Part shown: in pieces, positions 7,878 to 16,379 of the stretch | Layout of the letters: each line of letters starts with the position of its first letter | How positions within the stretch are numbered: the first letter of the stretch is position 1 | From: Nemesobacter sp965249045 | GTDB taxonomy: Bacteria; Desulfobacterota_D; UBA1144; Nemesobacterales; Nemesobacteraceae | Assembly (NCBI GenBank): GCA_965249045.1 | Contig: OZ252213.1 | Coordinates: 1,426,001-1,490,000, forward strand | Direction: 5' to 3' | Length of the DNA stretch: 64,000 bases | Notes under the pieces: generated by a model | What the model was told of the DNA's origin: nothing | Database searches by the model: none | Seen by the model: the letters and a program-made list of their open reading frames with translations, nothing else | Translations under genes and position numbers: made by a program

Positions 7878-8168
7878 TTACTTATCGCTCTGTTTTTCCG
7901 CAAGTTTCGGAGCAAGCCAGTTGCTTACCCTAAACAATGGAAGGGTTTTTTCGCCGATTTTTATTTTTTCGCCTGTTCTCGGATTTCTTCCTTCATAAGG
8001 CTGATAGTTTTTTGTAAAAAAACTTCCGAAATGTCTTATCTCTATTCTCTCCCTGTCGCGAAGCATCCCAGTCATAGCATCGATTATGACATCCAGAACC
8101 TTTCTGGATTCTAGGGAATTAAGGTTAAATTTCCGTGAAAGTTCTTTTTCAATATCCGACTTTTTCAT
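7878..8168 (-). CDS. HU/IHF family DNA-binding protein
   Basis: Nucleoid-associated DNA-bending protein of 96 residues. The N-terminal helices (KSDIEKELSRKFNLNSLESRKVLDVIIDAM), the IEIRHFGSF strand and the DNA-binding arm GRNPRTGEKIKI are characteristic. IRHFGSFF is more IHF-beta-like than HU-like, but the subgroup cannot be fixed from sequence by eye. It has its own likely promoter just upstream and is followed by def. Confidence 0.92.
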   Translation of the reverse strand: MKKSDIEKELSRKFNLNSLESRKVLDVIIDAMTGMLRDRERIEIRHFGSFFTKNYQPYEGRNPRTGEKIKIGEKTLPLFRVSNWLAPKLAEKQSDK

Positions 8169-8208
8169 GAGACCTTGAAAAACAAGTAGAACTAGGACTT
8201 AGGATTTC

Positions 8209-8237
8209 ACTCTAGATATTTTAAAGCCGTTTGTCAA
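8209..8237 (-). promoter_or_regulatory. Putative sigma70 promoter for the HU/IHF-like gene
   Basis: Minus-strand TTGACA at 8237-8232, a 17-base spacer, and TAGAGT at 8214-8209. The start codon at 8168 is about 40 bases downstream of the -10. It lies in the 100-base gap after the metH stop. Confidence 0.45.
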
Positions 8238-8269
8238 GTAAGCCTTCGATTTCGCAGAGAAATTTTTTC

Positions 8270-11200
8270 TCAGTATCCAAGATTCGGGCGGAGCCATTTT
8301 TCCGCTTCCTCAAGACTGATTTCCTTTCTTTTCGCATAATCCAGAACCTGGTCCTTCAGTATTTTCCCAAGAGAAAAATACCTTGATTCGGGATGGGCCA
8401 TGTAAAAACCCGAAACCGAACTCGACGGGGTCATGGCGAAGCTTTCGGTAAGTGATACTCCCGTGTGTTTTTCCGCCTTGAGAAGGTCCCAGAGAATCTT
8501 CTTTTCCGTGTGATCAGGACAGGACGGGTACCCTGGAGCAGGCCTTATTCCCCTGTATTTTTCACTTATCAGGTCTTCGGAACTGAGCTTTTCCTCTTTC
8601 CCGTATCCCCAGAAGTCTCTTACTTTTTTATGGATCATTTCGGCAAGAGCCTCAGCTATTCTGTCTCCAAGCACGCTTGTCATAATCGAATTGTAATCAT
8701 CCCCCTTTTCCTTGAAGTCCGCGGAAAATTTCTCAACCCCATCGCCTGCAGTTACCACAAAGCCCCCCATGTAATCTTCTCTGCCCGAGGCTTTTGGCGC
8801 TATAAAATCGGAAAGACAATAAAAGTGCCCTTGTTTAGACCGTATTTCCTGCTGTCTTAGGAAATGGAGTATGGCCAGAACCCGTTTTTCCTCTCCATGG
8901 ATTTCAACGTCGTCTCCGACACTGTTTGCGCGGAAGATTCCGACAACCGCACGGGGAGTGAAAACTTTCTCCAGGATTATCCGCTTAAGGAGCGCTTGGC
9001 CGTCCCGGTAAAGTTTTTTTGCCTGGCTTCCTCTTTTGGGGTGCTCAAGTATTTTCGGGAAAACCCCTTTGAGCTCCCACGCCCAGAAAAAAGGAGACCA
9101 GTCTATGTAACCGGCGACTTCTTCAAGTGAGATGGTGTCGAAGACAAAAACTCCAAGCCGCCCCGGGCGCTGTATTGCTATATTCTCCCATTCAGTCGGA
9201 AATGCTTTTTCCCTTGCCTTTTCTATAGAAACATATTCCGCCTGGCCACGGGCTTTTTCAAAACGCTGCCTTTGCTCTGAGTTGCTTTTTTTAAGTTCCT
9301 CCACGTAGGACCGGGTCTTTTCCGGATTCATTATGTCGTTACACACGCCTATAACAATGGAGGCATCGGGTATGTGGTCAACTATGCCGCTGTATCCAGG
9401 AGCTATTTTTATCGCCGTATGAGCCCTGCTTGTAGTAGCCCCGCCTATAAGAAGAGGGATATTAAGCCCCTCCCGTTCCATTTCTCTCGCGTTATACACC
9501 ATCTCGTCAAGAGAAGGTGTAATCAGTCCGCTTAATCCTATGAAATCCGCTTGATGCTCTCTTGCAACGTTGAGTATTTTCTCGCAAGGAACCATTACCC
9601 CAAGGTCTATTACCTCATAGTTATTGCAACCGAGAACCACAGACACTATGTTCTTCCCTATATCGTGGACATCTCCCTTCACGGTGGCTATAACAAACTT
9701 CCCTTTGACTCCCCCGCTCCCCTTTTTTTCCTTTTCCATAAACGGCTGAAGGTATGCGACGGCCCTTTTCATCACTCTCGCGCTTTTCACCACTTGAGGA
9801 AGAAACATTTTGCCGTCACCAAACAGATTCCCCACTACTTTCATCCCATCCATGAGAGGACCCTCGATAACGTAAATAGGCGCTCCGTATTTGACCCTGG
9901 CCTCTTCCGCGTCATCCTCAATGAAATCCGCTATGCCGTTTACAAGGGAGTGCTCAAGACGTTTTTCAACCCCAAGTTCTCTCCATTGCCTAGTTTCTTT
10001 TTCCGCGCCCGCGGACTTCATACCTTCAAAACGTTTTGCGTACTCAACAAGACGCTCCGTGGCATCGGGATGACGGTTAAGAAGCACGTCTTCTACTCTT
10101 TCAAGAAGTTCAGGGTCAATATCGTCGTAAACAGTGAGCATCCCCGCGTTTACTATCCCCATGTCAAACCCGGCTTTTATCGCGTGGTAAAGAAATGCGC
10201 TGTGCATAGCTTCACGCACCATGTTGTTTCCCCTGAAGGAGAAGGATATGTTGCTTACTCCACCGCTTGTAAGCGCTTTGGGACAGGATTTTTTTATTTC
10301 CCTTACAGCTTCGATGAAATCCACGGCATACGAATTGTGTTCCTCTATCCCTGTTCCGACCGTAAGAACGTTGGGATCAAAAATTATATCGCAGGGGTCC
10401 ATGCCCACTTTTTCGGTTAATATGCGGTAAGCCCTTTTGCAGACTGCTACCTTATCCTCTTTTGAGGCCGCCTGGCCTTTTTCGTCAAAAGCCATTACCA
10501 CGACCGAGGCACCGTAACGCATTGCCGCCTTTGCCTGCTGGCAGAACACCTCCTCGCCTTCCTTAAGACTTATGGAATTTACGATGCACTTGCCCTGAAT
10601 ACATTTAAGCCCCCGCTCAATAACAGACCATTTCGAGCTGTCTATCATCACGGGTACCTTGACCACCTCGGGTTCCGACGCGATAAAATTAAGGAAACGC
10701 TCCATACAGGCTTCAGAGTCAAGAAGCCCTTCATCGAAGTTGACATCTATTATGTTCGCCCCGTTTTCTACCTGCTGAAGAGCTATAGAAACGGCTCCTT
10801 CAAAATCTCCTTCCTTTACAAGCCTTGCGAACTTAGGAGAACCAGTAACATTGGTCCTCTCGCCAACCATTATGAAAGGCCCTTCGGCATCAGAGGTTAT
10901 CCTAAGGGGCTCGAGGCCGCTTAGTCTGGTTACGCCTTTATAAACGGGGATCTTTCTTGGCGGAACATCTCCGAGTTTTTCCACAACCATTTCTATGTGT
11001 TCCGGAGTGGTGCCGCAGCATCCGCCGACTATATTTAGAAAACCGCTCTCCGCGAAATCCTGAAGAAGAGTAGAAGTAATCTCGGGAGTCTCGTCATATC
11101 CGGTTTCACTCAACGGATTGGGAAGCCCCGCATTTGGGTAGCAGCTTATGCAGCAGTCAGCTATTCGAGAGAGTTCTTCAATGTAAGGACGCATGTCTTC

Positions 11201-11974
11201 CGCCCCAAGCGCGCAGTTTATGCCGACGCTGAAGGGTTTTGCGTGGCGAACCGAGTTCCAGAAAGCCCCCACTGTCTGCCCTGAGAGGGTGCGCCCGGAA
11301 CGATCCGTTATGGTAACGGAAAGCATGACTGGAATCCTGTCCCCGCCGCGCGCATCGAAAAAGGTTTCAATGGCGTATATGGCCGCTTTGAGGTTCAGGG
11401 TGTCAAAAGTGGTCTCGGGCAGAAGTATATCAACCCCTCCCTCAACAAGAGCTTCTGCCTGCTCGCGGTAAGCCTCCACGAGCTGGTCAAAGGAAACCGC
11501 CCTGTAAGACGGATCGTTTACGTCAGGGGACATTGACGCAGTCTTGTTAGTCGGACCCAGTGCTCCGGCAACAAAACACGACCTATGGGGATTTTTCTCC
11601 ATAAAGTCAGAAGCTGCCTTCTTTGCGAGTTTTGCCGACTCTACATTAAGGGTTCTCACCCAGCTTTCGAGGCCGTAATCGGCCTGAGCTATGGAGGTGG
11701 AACTAAAGGTGTTGGTCTCAACTATATCGCAACCGGCTTCGAAGTATTTTCTGTGGATTTCATATATGACGTCGGGTCTTGTAAGGGAAAGGAGGTCGTT
11801 ATTGCCCTTTAGATCCACCGGGTGATCAGAGAACAGATCTCCCCTGAAATCCTCTTCTTTGAGGTCGTGCCTTTGGATCATTGTGCCCATAGCGCCGTCG
11901 AGGAAAACTATTCTTTTATCCGCAAGAGCCTCGAGCCGCGCAGACACTTTTGTACACCTATCTTCCGTATTCAT
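8270..11974 (-). CDS. metH: cobalamin-dependent methionine synthase
   Basis: Transfers a methyl group from methyltetrahydrofolate through cobalamin to homocysteine. The 1234-residue protein shows the full MetH layout. The homocysteine-binding barrel starts with FLDGAMGTMIQ and has zinc ligands in GINCALG (near 253) and GGCCGTTPEH (near 320). The pterin-binding domain has GERTNVTGSPKF near 370. The cobalamin cap and Rossmann domain carry the axial-ligand motif GDVHDIGKN near 770. The C-terminal reactivation domain includes the RPAPGYPSCPDH block for S-adenosylmethionine. The length matches E. coli MetH. No cobalamin riboswitch is seen in the short gap upstream. A probable ribosome binding site AAGGTGAG precedes the ATG. 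Confidence 0.97.
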   Translation of the reverse strand: MNTEDRCTKVSARLEALADKRIVFLDGAMGTMIQRHDLKEEDFRGDLFSDHPVDLKGNNDLLSLTRPDVIYEIHRKYFEAGCDIVETNTFSSTSIAQADYGLESWVRTLNVESAKLAKKAASDFMEKNPHRSCFVAGALGPTNKTASMSPDVNDPSYRAVSFDQLVEAYREQAEALVEGGVDILLPETTFDTLNLKAAIYAIETFFDARGGDRIPVMLSVTITDRSGRTLSGQTVGAFWNSVRHAKPFSVGINCALGAEDMRPYIEELSRIADCCISCYPNAGLPNPLSETGYDETPEITSTLLQDFAESGFLNIVGGCCGTTPEHIEMVVEKLGDVPPRKIPVYKGVTRLSGLEPLRITSDAEGPFIMVGERTNVTGSPKFARLVKEGDFEGAVSIALQQVENGANIIDVNFDEGLLDSEACMERFLNFIASEPEVVKVPVMIDSSKWSVIERGLKCIQGKCIVNSISLKEGEEVFCQQAKAAMRYGASVVVMAFDEKGQAASKEDKVAVCKRAYRILTEKVGMDPCDIIFDPNVLTVGTGIEEHNSYAVDFIEAVREIKKSCPKALTSGGVSNISFSFRGNNMVREAMHSAFLYHAIKAGFDMGIVNAGMLTVYDDIDPELLERVEDVLLNRHPDATERLVEYAKRFEGMKSAGAEKETRQWRELGVEKRLEHSLVNGIADFIEDDAEEARVKYGAPIYVIEGPLMDGMKVVGNLFGDGKMFLPQVVKSARVMKRAVAYLQPFMEKEKKGSGGVKGKFVIATVKGDVHDIGKNIVSVVLGCNNYEVIDLGVMVPCEKILNVAREHQADFIGLSGLITPSLDEMVYNAREMEREGLNIPLLIGGATTSRAHTAIKIAPGYSGIVDHIPDASIVIGVCNDIMNPEKTRSYVEELKKSNSEQRQRFEKARGQAEYVSIEKAREKAFPTEWENIAIQRPGRLGVFVFDTISLEEVAGYIDWSPFFWAWELKGVFPKILEHPKRGSQAKKLYRDGQALLKRIILEKVFTPRAVVGIFRANSVGDDVEIHGEEKRVLAILHFLRQQEIRSKQGHFYCLSDFIAPKASGREDYMGGFVVTAGDGVEKFSADFKEKGDDYNSIMTSVLGDRIAEALAEMIHKKVRDFWGYGKEEKLSSEDLISEKYRGIRPAPGYPSCPDHTEKKILWDLLKAEKHTGVSLTESFAMTPSSSVSGFYMAHPESRYFSLGKILKDQVLDYAKRKEISLEEAEKWLRPNLGY

Positions 11975-12059
11975 TCTCGCTCACCTTGTCGAGAGACCTT
12001 ATATTCTCCTTTTCCCGCCGGCAAACGCCGCTTTACAGGAAAAAAGAAAAGCACGGAGT

Positions 12060-12851
12060 CTACCATATGTTTCTGAGTTCTCTTAATTTTATGAAAACCG
12101 CCATCGGATCATTCTCCAAAGACGGGTCTTTTTCCCTGAGCGCATCCAGGAGGGCCGGATCACCCGTTCTCATAAAGGGATTGTATGTTCTCTCCTCCCC
12201 TAGGGTTGACCGGGGAAACTTATCTTCGGGAATTTCCTCAAGCTTTTTCTTCGCATCTTCGTTCTCCGGAGCAAACTCAAGAGCGAACCTAAGATTAGTT
12301 TCCGCGTAGTCGTGACCGCAGAACATCCTTAGTCCGTCAGAAAGACTGGAAAGCTTAAAGGCAAAGGTCTCATAAAGATCCTCGACTTTCCCCCTGAACT
12401 TTACGTTTCCGCATCCTGAGACAAATACCGTATCGCCCAGAAAGATGTTGTCACCGATTATAAAGGAGGTGTGTTCCGGGCAGTGCCCTGGAGTATGAAT
12501 CACCTGAAGTCGCTGCTTTCCGAACGATATCTCGTCTCCCTCCTCTATACCTTCGCTTCTTGGAGCAACGTGGTCGAGGGCCGTCGTATGAATAAGAATC
12601 TTCGAGGAGAGAAAAACCTTCGTTATGGGATTGTTTCCGTAAATGTGATCGGGATGCGCGTGGGTGTTCAGGACGTATTTAACCCTGTAGTCCCTCTCTC
12701 TTATGATTTTCAGAAGAGTGACCGGGTCAAGCGGGTCTATTACCACGCATTGCCCCGTTTCCTCGCACGCCACCAGGTAATTGTAGTTGCTGTCGCTTTC
12801 GCTGACCTTGAAGCCGTGTATTGAGAATCCGTCCTCGCTAAGTACGTTCAT
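12060..12851 (-). CDS. metallo-beta-lactamase-fold hydrolase, glyoxalase II-like
   Basis: Zinc hydrolase of 263 residues. It has the HxHxDH motif (THAHPDHIYG), a downstream zinc ligand in TPGHCPEH, the bridging Asp in LGDTVF and a final His in CGHDYAETNLRFAL. The last block and its spacing resemble hydroxyacylglutathione hydrolase (GloB), which hydrolyses S-lactoylglutathione. A thioesterase acting on another thiol is equally possible, because glutathione use cannot be inferred here. The ATG at 12851 follows an excellent AAAGGAGG ribosome binding site, so the longer in-frame reading to 12953 is rejected. It is divergent from thrC and lies 85 bases upstream of metH on the same strand. Confidence 0.85.
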   Translation of the reverse strand: MNVLSEDGFSIHGFKVSESDSNYNYLVACEETGQCVVIDPLDPVTLLKIIRERDYRVKYVLNTHAHPDHIYGNNPITKVFLSSKILIHTTALDHVAPRSEGIEEGDEISFGKQRLQVIHTPGHCPEHTSFIIGDNIFLGDTVFVSGCGNVKFRGKVEDLYETFAFKLSSLSDGLRMFCGHDYAETNLRFALEFAPENEDAKKKLEEIPEDKFPRSTLGEERTYNPFMRTGDPALLDALREKDPSLENDPMAVFIKLRELRNIW

Positions 12852-12978
12852 CCGAGCCTCCTTTTCGCGTGAAAGTGTACCTGAAAGCCTCATTGCGAAT
12901 AAAAGACCGGAGACGCGCACTGCGGGTGAGCTGAGCAAAGAACTCCTTGACACCTACCGTGTTAGTCGCGGAATTTCT

Positions 12979-13006
12979 TTGACATCAAAAGCCGTTAGGG
13001 TAGTTT
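12979..13006 (+). promoter_or_regulatory. Putative promoter of threonine synthase gene
   Basis: TTGACA at 12979-12984, a 16-base spacer and TAGTTT at 13001-13006. The start codon is 30 bases further down and is preceded by GGAGG at 13027-13031. The -10 is weak. Confidence 0.4.
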
Positions 13007-13035
13007 TTACTCCCGATTGACATTTTGGAGGCGTC

Positions 13036-14271
13036 ATGGGTTTCGTAGAATCTCTTAAATGCAAGGAATGCGGCGAGCTTTATCCCAAGGAACCGAAGCA
13101 TGTATGTGAGATGTGTTTCGGTCCTCTCGAAGCTGTATACAACTACGATGAGATAAAAAAGCATATCTCAAGGAAAGAAATAGCTTCCCGTCCGCAGAAC
13201 ATATGGAGATACAAGGAACTTCTCCCCCTTGACTCCGAACCCACTCTCGGAACCCAGGTAGGGTACACTCCGCTTGTGCGAGCAAGAAATCTGGCCGAGG
13301 CGCTTGGGGTTTCGGAAATCTACGTGAAAAACGACGCGGTCTGCTACCCCACCCTTTCTTTTAAGGACAGGGTCGTATCCGTAGCCCTCTCAAAAGCAAA
13401 AGAGTTCGGATTCGAGACGATTGGCTGTGCATCCACGGGGAATTTAGCAAACTCCGTATCCTCGATTTCCGCTGCAGGAAATCTAAAAAGCTTCATATTA
13501 ATTCCCCACGACCTTGAACAATCGAAAATACTCAACACCATAGTCTACGGAGCGAATCTTATAGGCGTAAGAGGCGCTTACGACGATGTAAACAGGCTCT
13601 GCAGCGAAATAGCCGACAAATACAACTGGGCTTTCGTGAACATAAACATGAGGCCCTATTATTCCGAAGGTTCCAAGTCATACGCGTTTGAAGTAATGGA
13701 ACAACTCGGATGGAAAGCCCCCAAGCACATAGTGGTTCCGATGGCAAGCGGTTCTCTCCTCACCAAGGTCTGGAAAGCCATAAAGGAATTTGAGTTGCTC
13801 GGAATCGTGGAACCTCAGGGTTCAAAAATATACGGCGCCCAGGCAACGGGATGTTCGCCCATATCAACCGCATTTAAAAACGACTGGGAGACGTTCAAAC
13901 CGGTAAAACCGGACACTATAGCGAAATCCCTCGCCATTGGTACTCCGGCCGACGGCTACTACGCAATGAATATAATAAGGGAAAGCGGTGGAGTAGCGGA
14001 AGACGTAAGCGATGCGGAAATAGTGGACGCGATAGAGCTTCTTGCGAGGACCGAAGGCATTTACACCGAGACCGCGGGAGGAGTAACGCTCGGGGTAACG
14101 AAAAAGCTGATAGAAGAGGAAAAGATTCCCCGCGATGAGCCAATAGTGGTATCAATAACTGGAAACGGTCTTAAAACCCAGGATGCCGTTGAGGGAAGGC
14201 TTGGAAAGCCCCAGGTGATAGATCCTACTCTTGAGGACTTTGAAGAGCTTTACAGCAGTAAAAAACTGTAG
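13036..14271 (+). CDS. thrC: threonine synthase
   Basis: Pyridoxal-phosphate lyase that turns O-phosphohomoserine into threonine. The 411-residue protein has a zinc-ribbon-like N-terminus with Cys9, Cys12, Cys24 and Cys27, seen in a subset of threonine synthases. The cofactor Lys110 lies in LSFKDR, and ASTGNLANS near residue 137 binds the substrate phosphate. The glycine-rich cofactor loop and the late SITGNGLKT block complete the fold type II signature. Because cysteine synthases share the fold, and a sulfur-carrier-like protein is encoded 75 bases downstream, a sulfur-related role cannot be fully excluded; see the finding. The ATG follows GGAGG. Confidence 0.9.
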   Translation: MGFVESLKCKECGELYPKEPKHVCEMCFGPLEAVYNYDEIKKHISRKEIASRPQNIWRYKELLPLDSEPTLGTQVGYTPLVRARNLAEALGVSEIYVKNDAVCYPTLSFKDRVVSVALSKAKEFGFETIGCASTGNLANSVSSISAAGNLKSFILIPHDLEQSKILNTIVYGANLIGVRGAYDDVNRLCSEIADKYNWAFVNINMRPYYSEGSKSYAFEVMEQLGWKAPKHIVVPMASGSLLTKVWKAIKEFELLGIVEPQGSKIYGAQATGCSPISTAFKNDWETFKPVKPDTIAKSLAIGTPADGYYAMNIIRESGGVAEDVSDAEIVDAIELLARTEGIYTETAGGVTLGVTKKLIEEEKIPRDEPIVVSITGNGLKTQDAVEGRLGKPQVIDPTLEDFEELYSSKKL

Positions 14272-14346
14272 TGTTACGTGTTATAGTCATTGGTATATGG
14301 TGGGTAGCAAAATTTTAGTAAACCAAGAGAAAAACGGGAGAAAAAC

Positions 14347-14619
14347 ATGGTATCGGTAAGAATTCCAACCCCTCTTAGAAAACTCTCAGGAGACAGAGAC
14401 GAGCTTGAGATAGAAGCATCCACGGTATCCGTTCTCATAGAAGAACTCGAGAGCGAATGTCCTGGCATAAAGAACAGACTCTGTGATGAGAGCGGAAACG
14501 TAAGAAGATTCATAAATCTCTACGTGAACAATGAAGACATAAGGTTTCTTGACGGAGTGGACACGAAACTTAACGACGGAGATGTCGTATCAATTATTCC
14601 GGCAATAGCCGGAGGATGA
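14347..14619 (+). CDS. MoaD/ThiS-family ubiquitin-like sulfur-carrier protein
   Basis: Beta-grasp protein of 90 residues ending in Gly-Gly (PAIAGG), the tail that in this family is adenylated and thiocarboxylated to carry sulfur. The blocks FINLYVNNEDIRFLDG and LNDGDVVSIIPAIAGG match MoaD and CysO relatives. It lies 75 bases after thrC in the same direction, and no molybdopterin or thiamine genes are nearby. CysO-like service in amino-acid sulfur transfer is an inference from the pairing; a MoaD role for molybdenum cofactor is the main alternative. Confidence 0.85.
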   Translation: MVSVRIPTPLRKLSGDRDELEIEASTVSVLIEELESECPGIKNRLCDESGNVRRFINLYVNNEDIRFLDGVDTKLNDGDVVSIIPAIAGG

Positions 14620-14647
14620 GTCGGGGACACACGGCAAGAGCTTTAAG

Positions 14648-14663
14648 AGTATTAGATAATACT
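14648..14663. terminator. Weak hairpin between convergent genes
   Basis: AGTATT-AGAT-AATACT, a perfect six-base stem with a four-base loop in the 50-base gap between the sulfur-carrier gene and the dnaJ stop. It is AT-rich and followed by TTAGGTTT on the plus strand, so it would be a weak bidirectional terminator at best. Confidence 0.35.
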
Positions 14664-14669
14664 TTAGGT

Positions 14670-15749
14670 TTAGTGAATTAATTCTTTTATTTTATTTAAG
14701 TATTTCTCGATCAAAGGTTCTTTTCTTCCGTTGTAGCTTCCGGCAAATTCCATTAAAGCTTCCTTCTGTTTTCTGGTGAGTTTCTGCGGTATTACCACTT
14801 TTACCACAACGTATTGATCGCCAAGACTCCCGGATTCCACGTCCACAAGCCCCTTTCCTCTAAGCTTGAAGGTTTGTTCCGGCTGCGTTCCGGCGGGGAT
14901 TTTCATCTTGGTGGTACCCTTTAGAATCGGAACGTCTACCTCATCTCCAAGAGCCGCCTGAGTAAAGCTTATCGGAAACTCGCACACGATGTCGTTTCCG
15001 TCCCGTCTGAAAATGGGGTGTTCCCTTACCATTACCTGTATGTAGAGATCTCCCGGAGGACCTCCACGTGCTCCAGGTTCCCCTTCCCCCCTTATGACAA
15101 GCCTCATTCCACTGGAAATCCCGGCGGGTATGTTGACCTTTACCGCCTTCTCGGTGTATGAAAGGCCGGATCCCCGGCAACTTCTACAGGGATTCGTTAT
15201 AATTTTTCCGCTTCCCCCACACGAAGGGCAACCCTGGCTTATTGAAAACGGACCTTGGGAAAAAGCAACCGATCCTCTTCCTCCGCAACGATCACAAACT
15301 GACTCTCCTCCAACCGCAGCTCCGGAACCAGAGCAATCATCACAGAGTTTTCTTTTCCTGATTTTTACTTCTCTCTGAGTCCCAAACGCAGCTTCATCAA
15401 AATCCACTTCAAGGTTGTACTGCAGAGTCTCTCCTTGCCGGCCCCTGCTCCTGCCCATTCCTCCCGTGAAAACGTCATCGAAGAGATCGCCGAAAATATC
15501 GCTGAACCCCGAAAAACCGCCCATGCCGTCACCCGACATCTGGCCGAAACTGTCATAACGAGCCCTCTTATCCCTGTCGTTAAGCACTTGGTAGGCCTCG
15601 TTTATTTCCTTGAACTTTTCTTCGGCATTCTTATCCTCGGGGTTGCGGTCCGGATGGTACTTGAAGGCAAGATCCTTGTAGGAACTTTTTATATCTTCGG
15701 GGGAAGCGTTTTTCTCAACAGCAAGTATTTCGTAGTAGTTTTTAGCCAT
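14670..15749 (-). CDS. dnaJ: chaperone protein DnaJ
   Basis: Hsp40 co-chaperone that delivers clients to DnaK and stimulates its ATPase. The 359-residue protein has the J domain with HPD (KYHPDRNPED, residues about 31-40), a Gly/Phe-rich linker (GQMSGDGMGGFSGFSDIFGD), four CxxCxGxG zinc repeats (CDDCSGSG, CDRCGGRG, CPSCGGSG, CRSCRGSG) and the C-terminal substrate-binding beta domains. It lies 27 bases after grpE. The usual dnaK gene is not between them. Confidence 0.96.
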   Translation of the reverse strand: MAKNYYEILAVEKNASPEDIKSSYKDLAFKYHPDRNPEDKNAEEKFKEINEAYQVLNDRDKRARYDSFGQMSGDGMGGFSGFSDIFGDLFDDVFTGGMGRSRGRQGETLQYNLEVDFDEAAFGTQREVKIRKRKLCDDCSGSGAAVGGESVCDRCGGRGSVAFSQGPFSISQGCPSCGGSGKIITNPCRSCRGSGLSYTEKAVKVNIPAGISSGMRLVIRGEGEPGARGGPPGDLYIQVMVREHPIFRRDGNDIVCEFPISFTQAALGDEVDVPILKGTTKMKIPAGTQPEQTFKLRGKGLVDVESGSLGDQYVVVKVVIPQKLTRKQKEALMEFAGSYNGRKEPLIEKYLNKIKELIH

Positions 15750-15776
15750 TTTAGAATTAGGGAGCGGGAGTTTTCG

Positions 15777-16379
15777 TCAGTCTTTTTCTTCAGAATCTTC
15801 CTCGGAGGTTTTTTCAGCACCTTGAGACACGGATACCATTGAGGGTCTTAGCAATCTTCCGTTAAGAAGATAGCCTTTCTGGACCTCTGAGATTATGGTG
15901 CCACTTTCGTAAGTTTCCGAGTGCTCCTTGTAAACAGCTTCGTGGTAACTTGGGTCAAAACCAGTTCCCTCGCTTGAGTCTATCGGTGTAACGCCGAAGT
16001 TTCCTAGACCCGCCAGAAATTGCGCGTGAACAAGCTTTATTCCATCAAGAAAAGCTACGAAGTCTGTTTTTTCGCCAAGCAATTCTCCAGAAAGCTCAAT
16101 AGCTCTTTCAATGTTGTCAAGAACGAAAAGCAGCTCCTTTAACTTCTGCGCGTTTCCGAAATCAAGTATTTCCTGCTTTTCCCTCGCAAGTCTTTTTTTG
16201 TAGTTATCAAAATCGGCCGAAAGCCTTAAATACTTCTCCCTCAAGGCTTCGAGTTCAGCGAAGGAGTCTTCCTCTATCTCTTTTTCTTGTCCGTCAGTAC
16301 CGGGAGGTTCGGGCTCTTGCAGATCCTCAGCGCCGTTTTTCTCTTTCTCTTCAATTTCCGTTATCGTGTTCTCACTCAT
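15777..16379 (-). CDS. grpE: nucleotide exchange factor GrpE
   Basis: Releases ADP from DnaK. The 200-residue protein has an acidic disordered N-terminus, a long coiled-coil helix (ALREKYLRLSADFDNYKKRL, where ADFDNYKKR is the family hallmark) and the C-terminal beta domain with FDPSYHEAVYKE and GYLLNGRLLRPSMVSVS. Its ATG overlaps the hrcA stop by eight bases (ATGAGTGA), which implies translational coupling. Confidence 0.96.
   Translation of the reverse strand: MSENTITEIEEKEKNGAEDLQEPEPPGTDGQEKEIEEDSFAELEALREKYLRLSADFDNYKKRLAREKQEILDFGNAQKLKELLFVLDNIERAIELSGELLGEKTDFVAFLDGIKLVHAQFLAGLGNFGVTPIDSSEGTGFDPSYHEAVYKEHSETYESGTIISEVQKGYLLNGRLLRPSMVSVSQGAEKTSEEDSEEKD

Noticed and set aside
11975..12059. 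Cobalamin riboswitch upstream of metH
   Set aside because: The gap is only 85 bases and shows no B12-box-like sequence, too short for the full aptamer.
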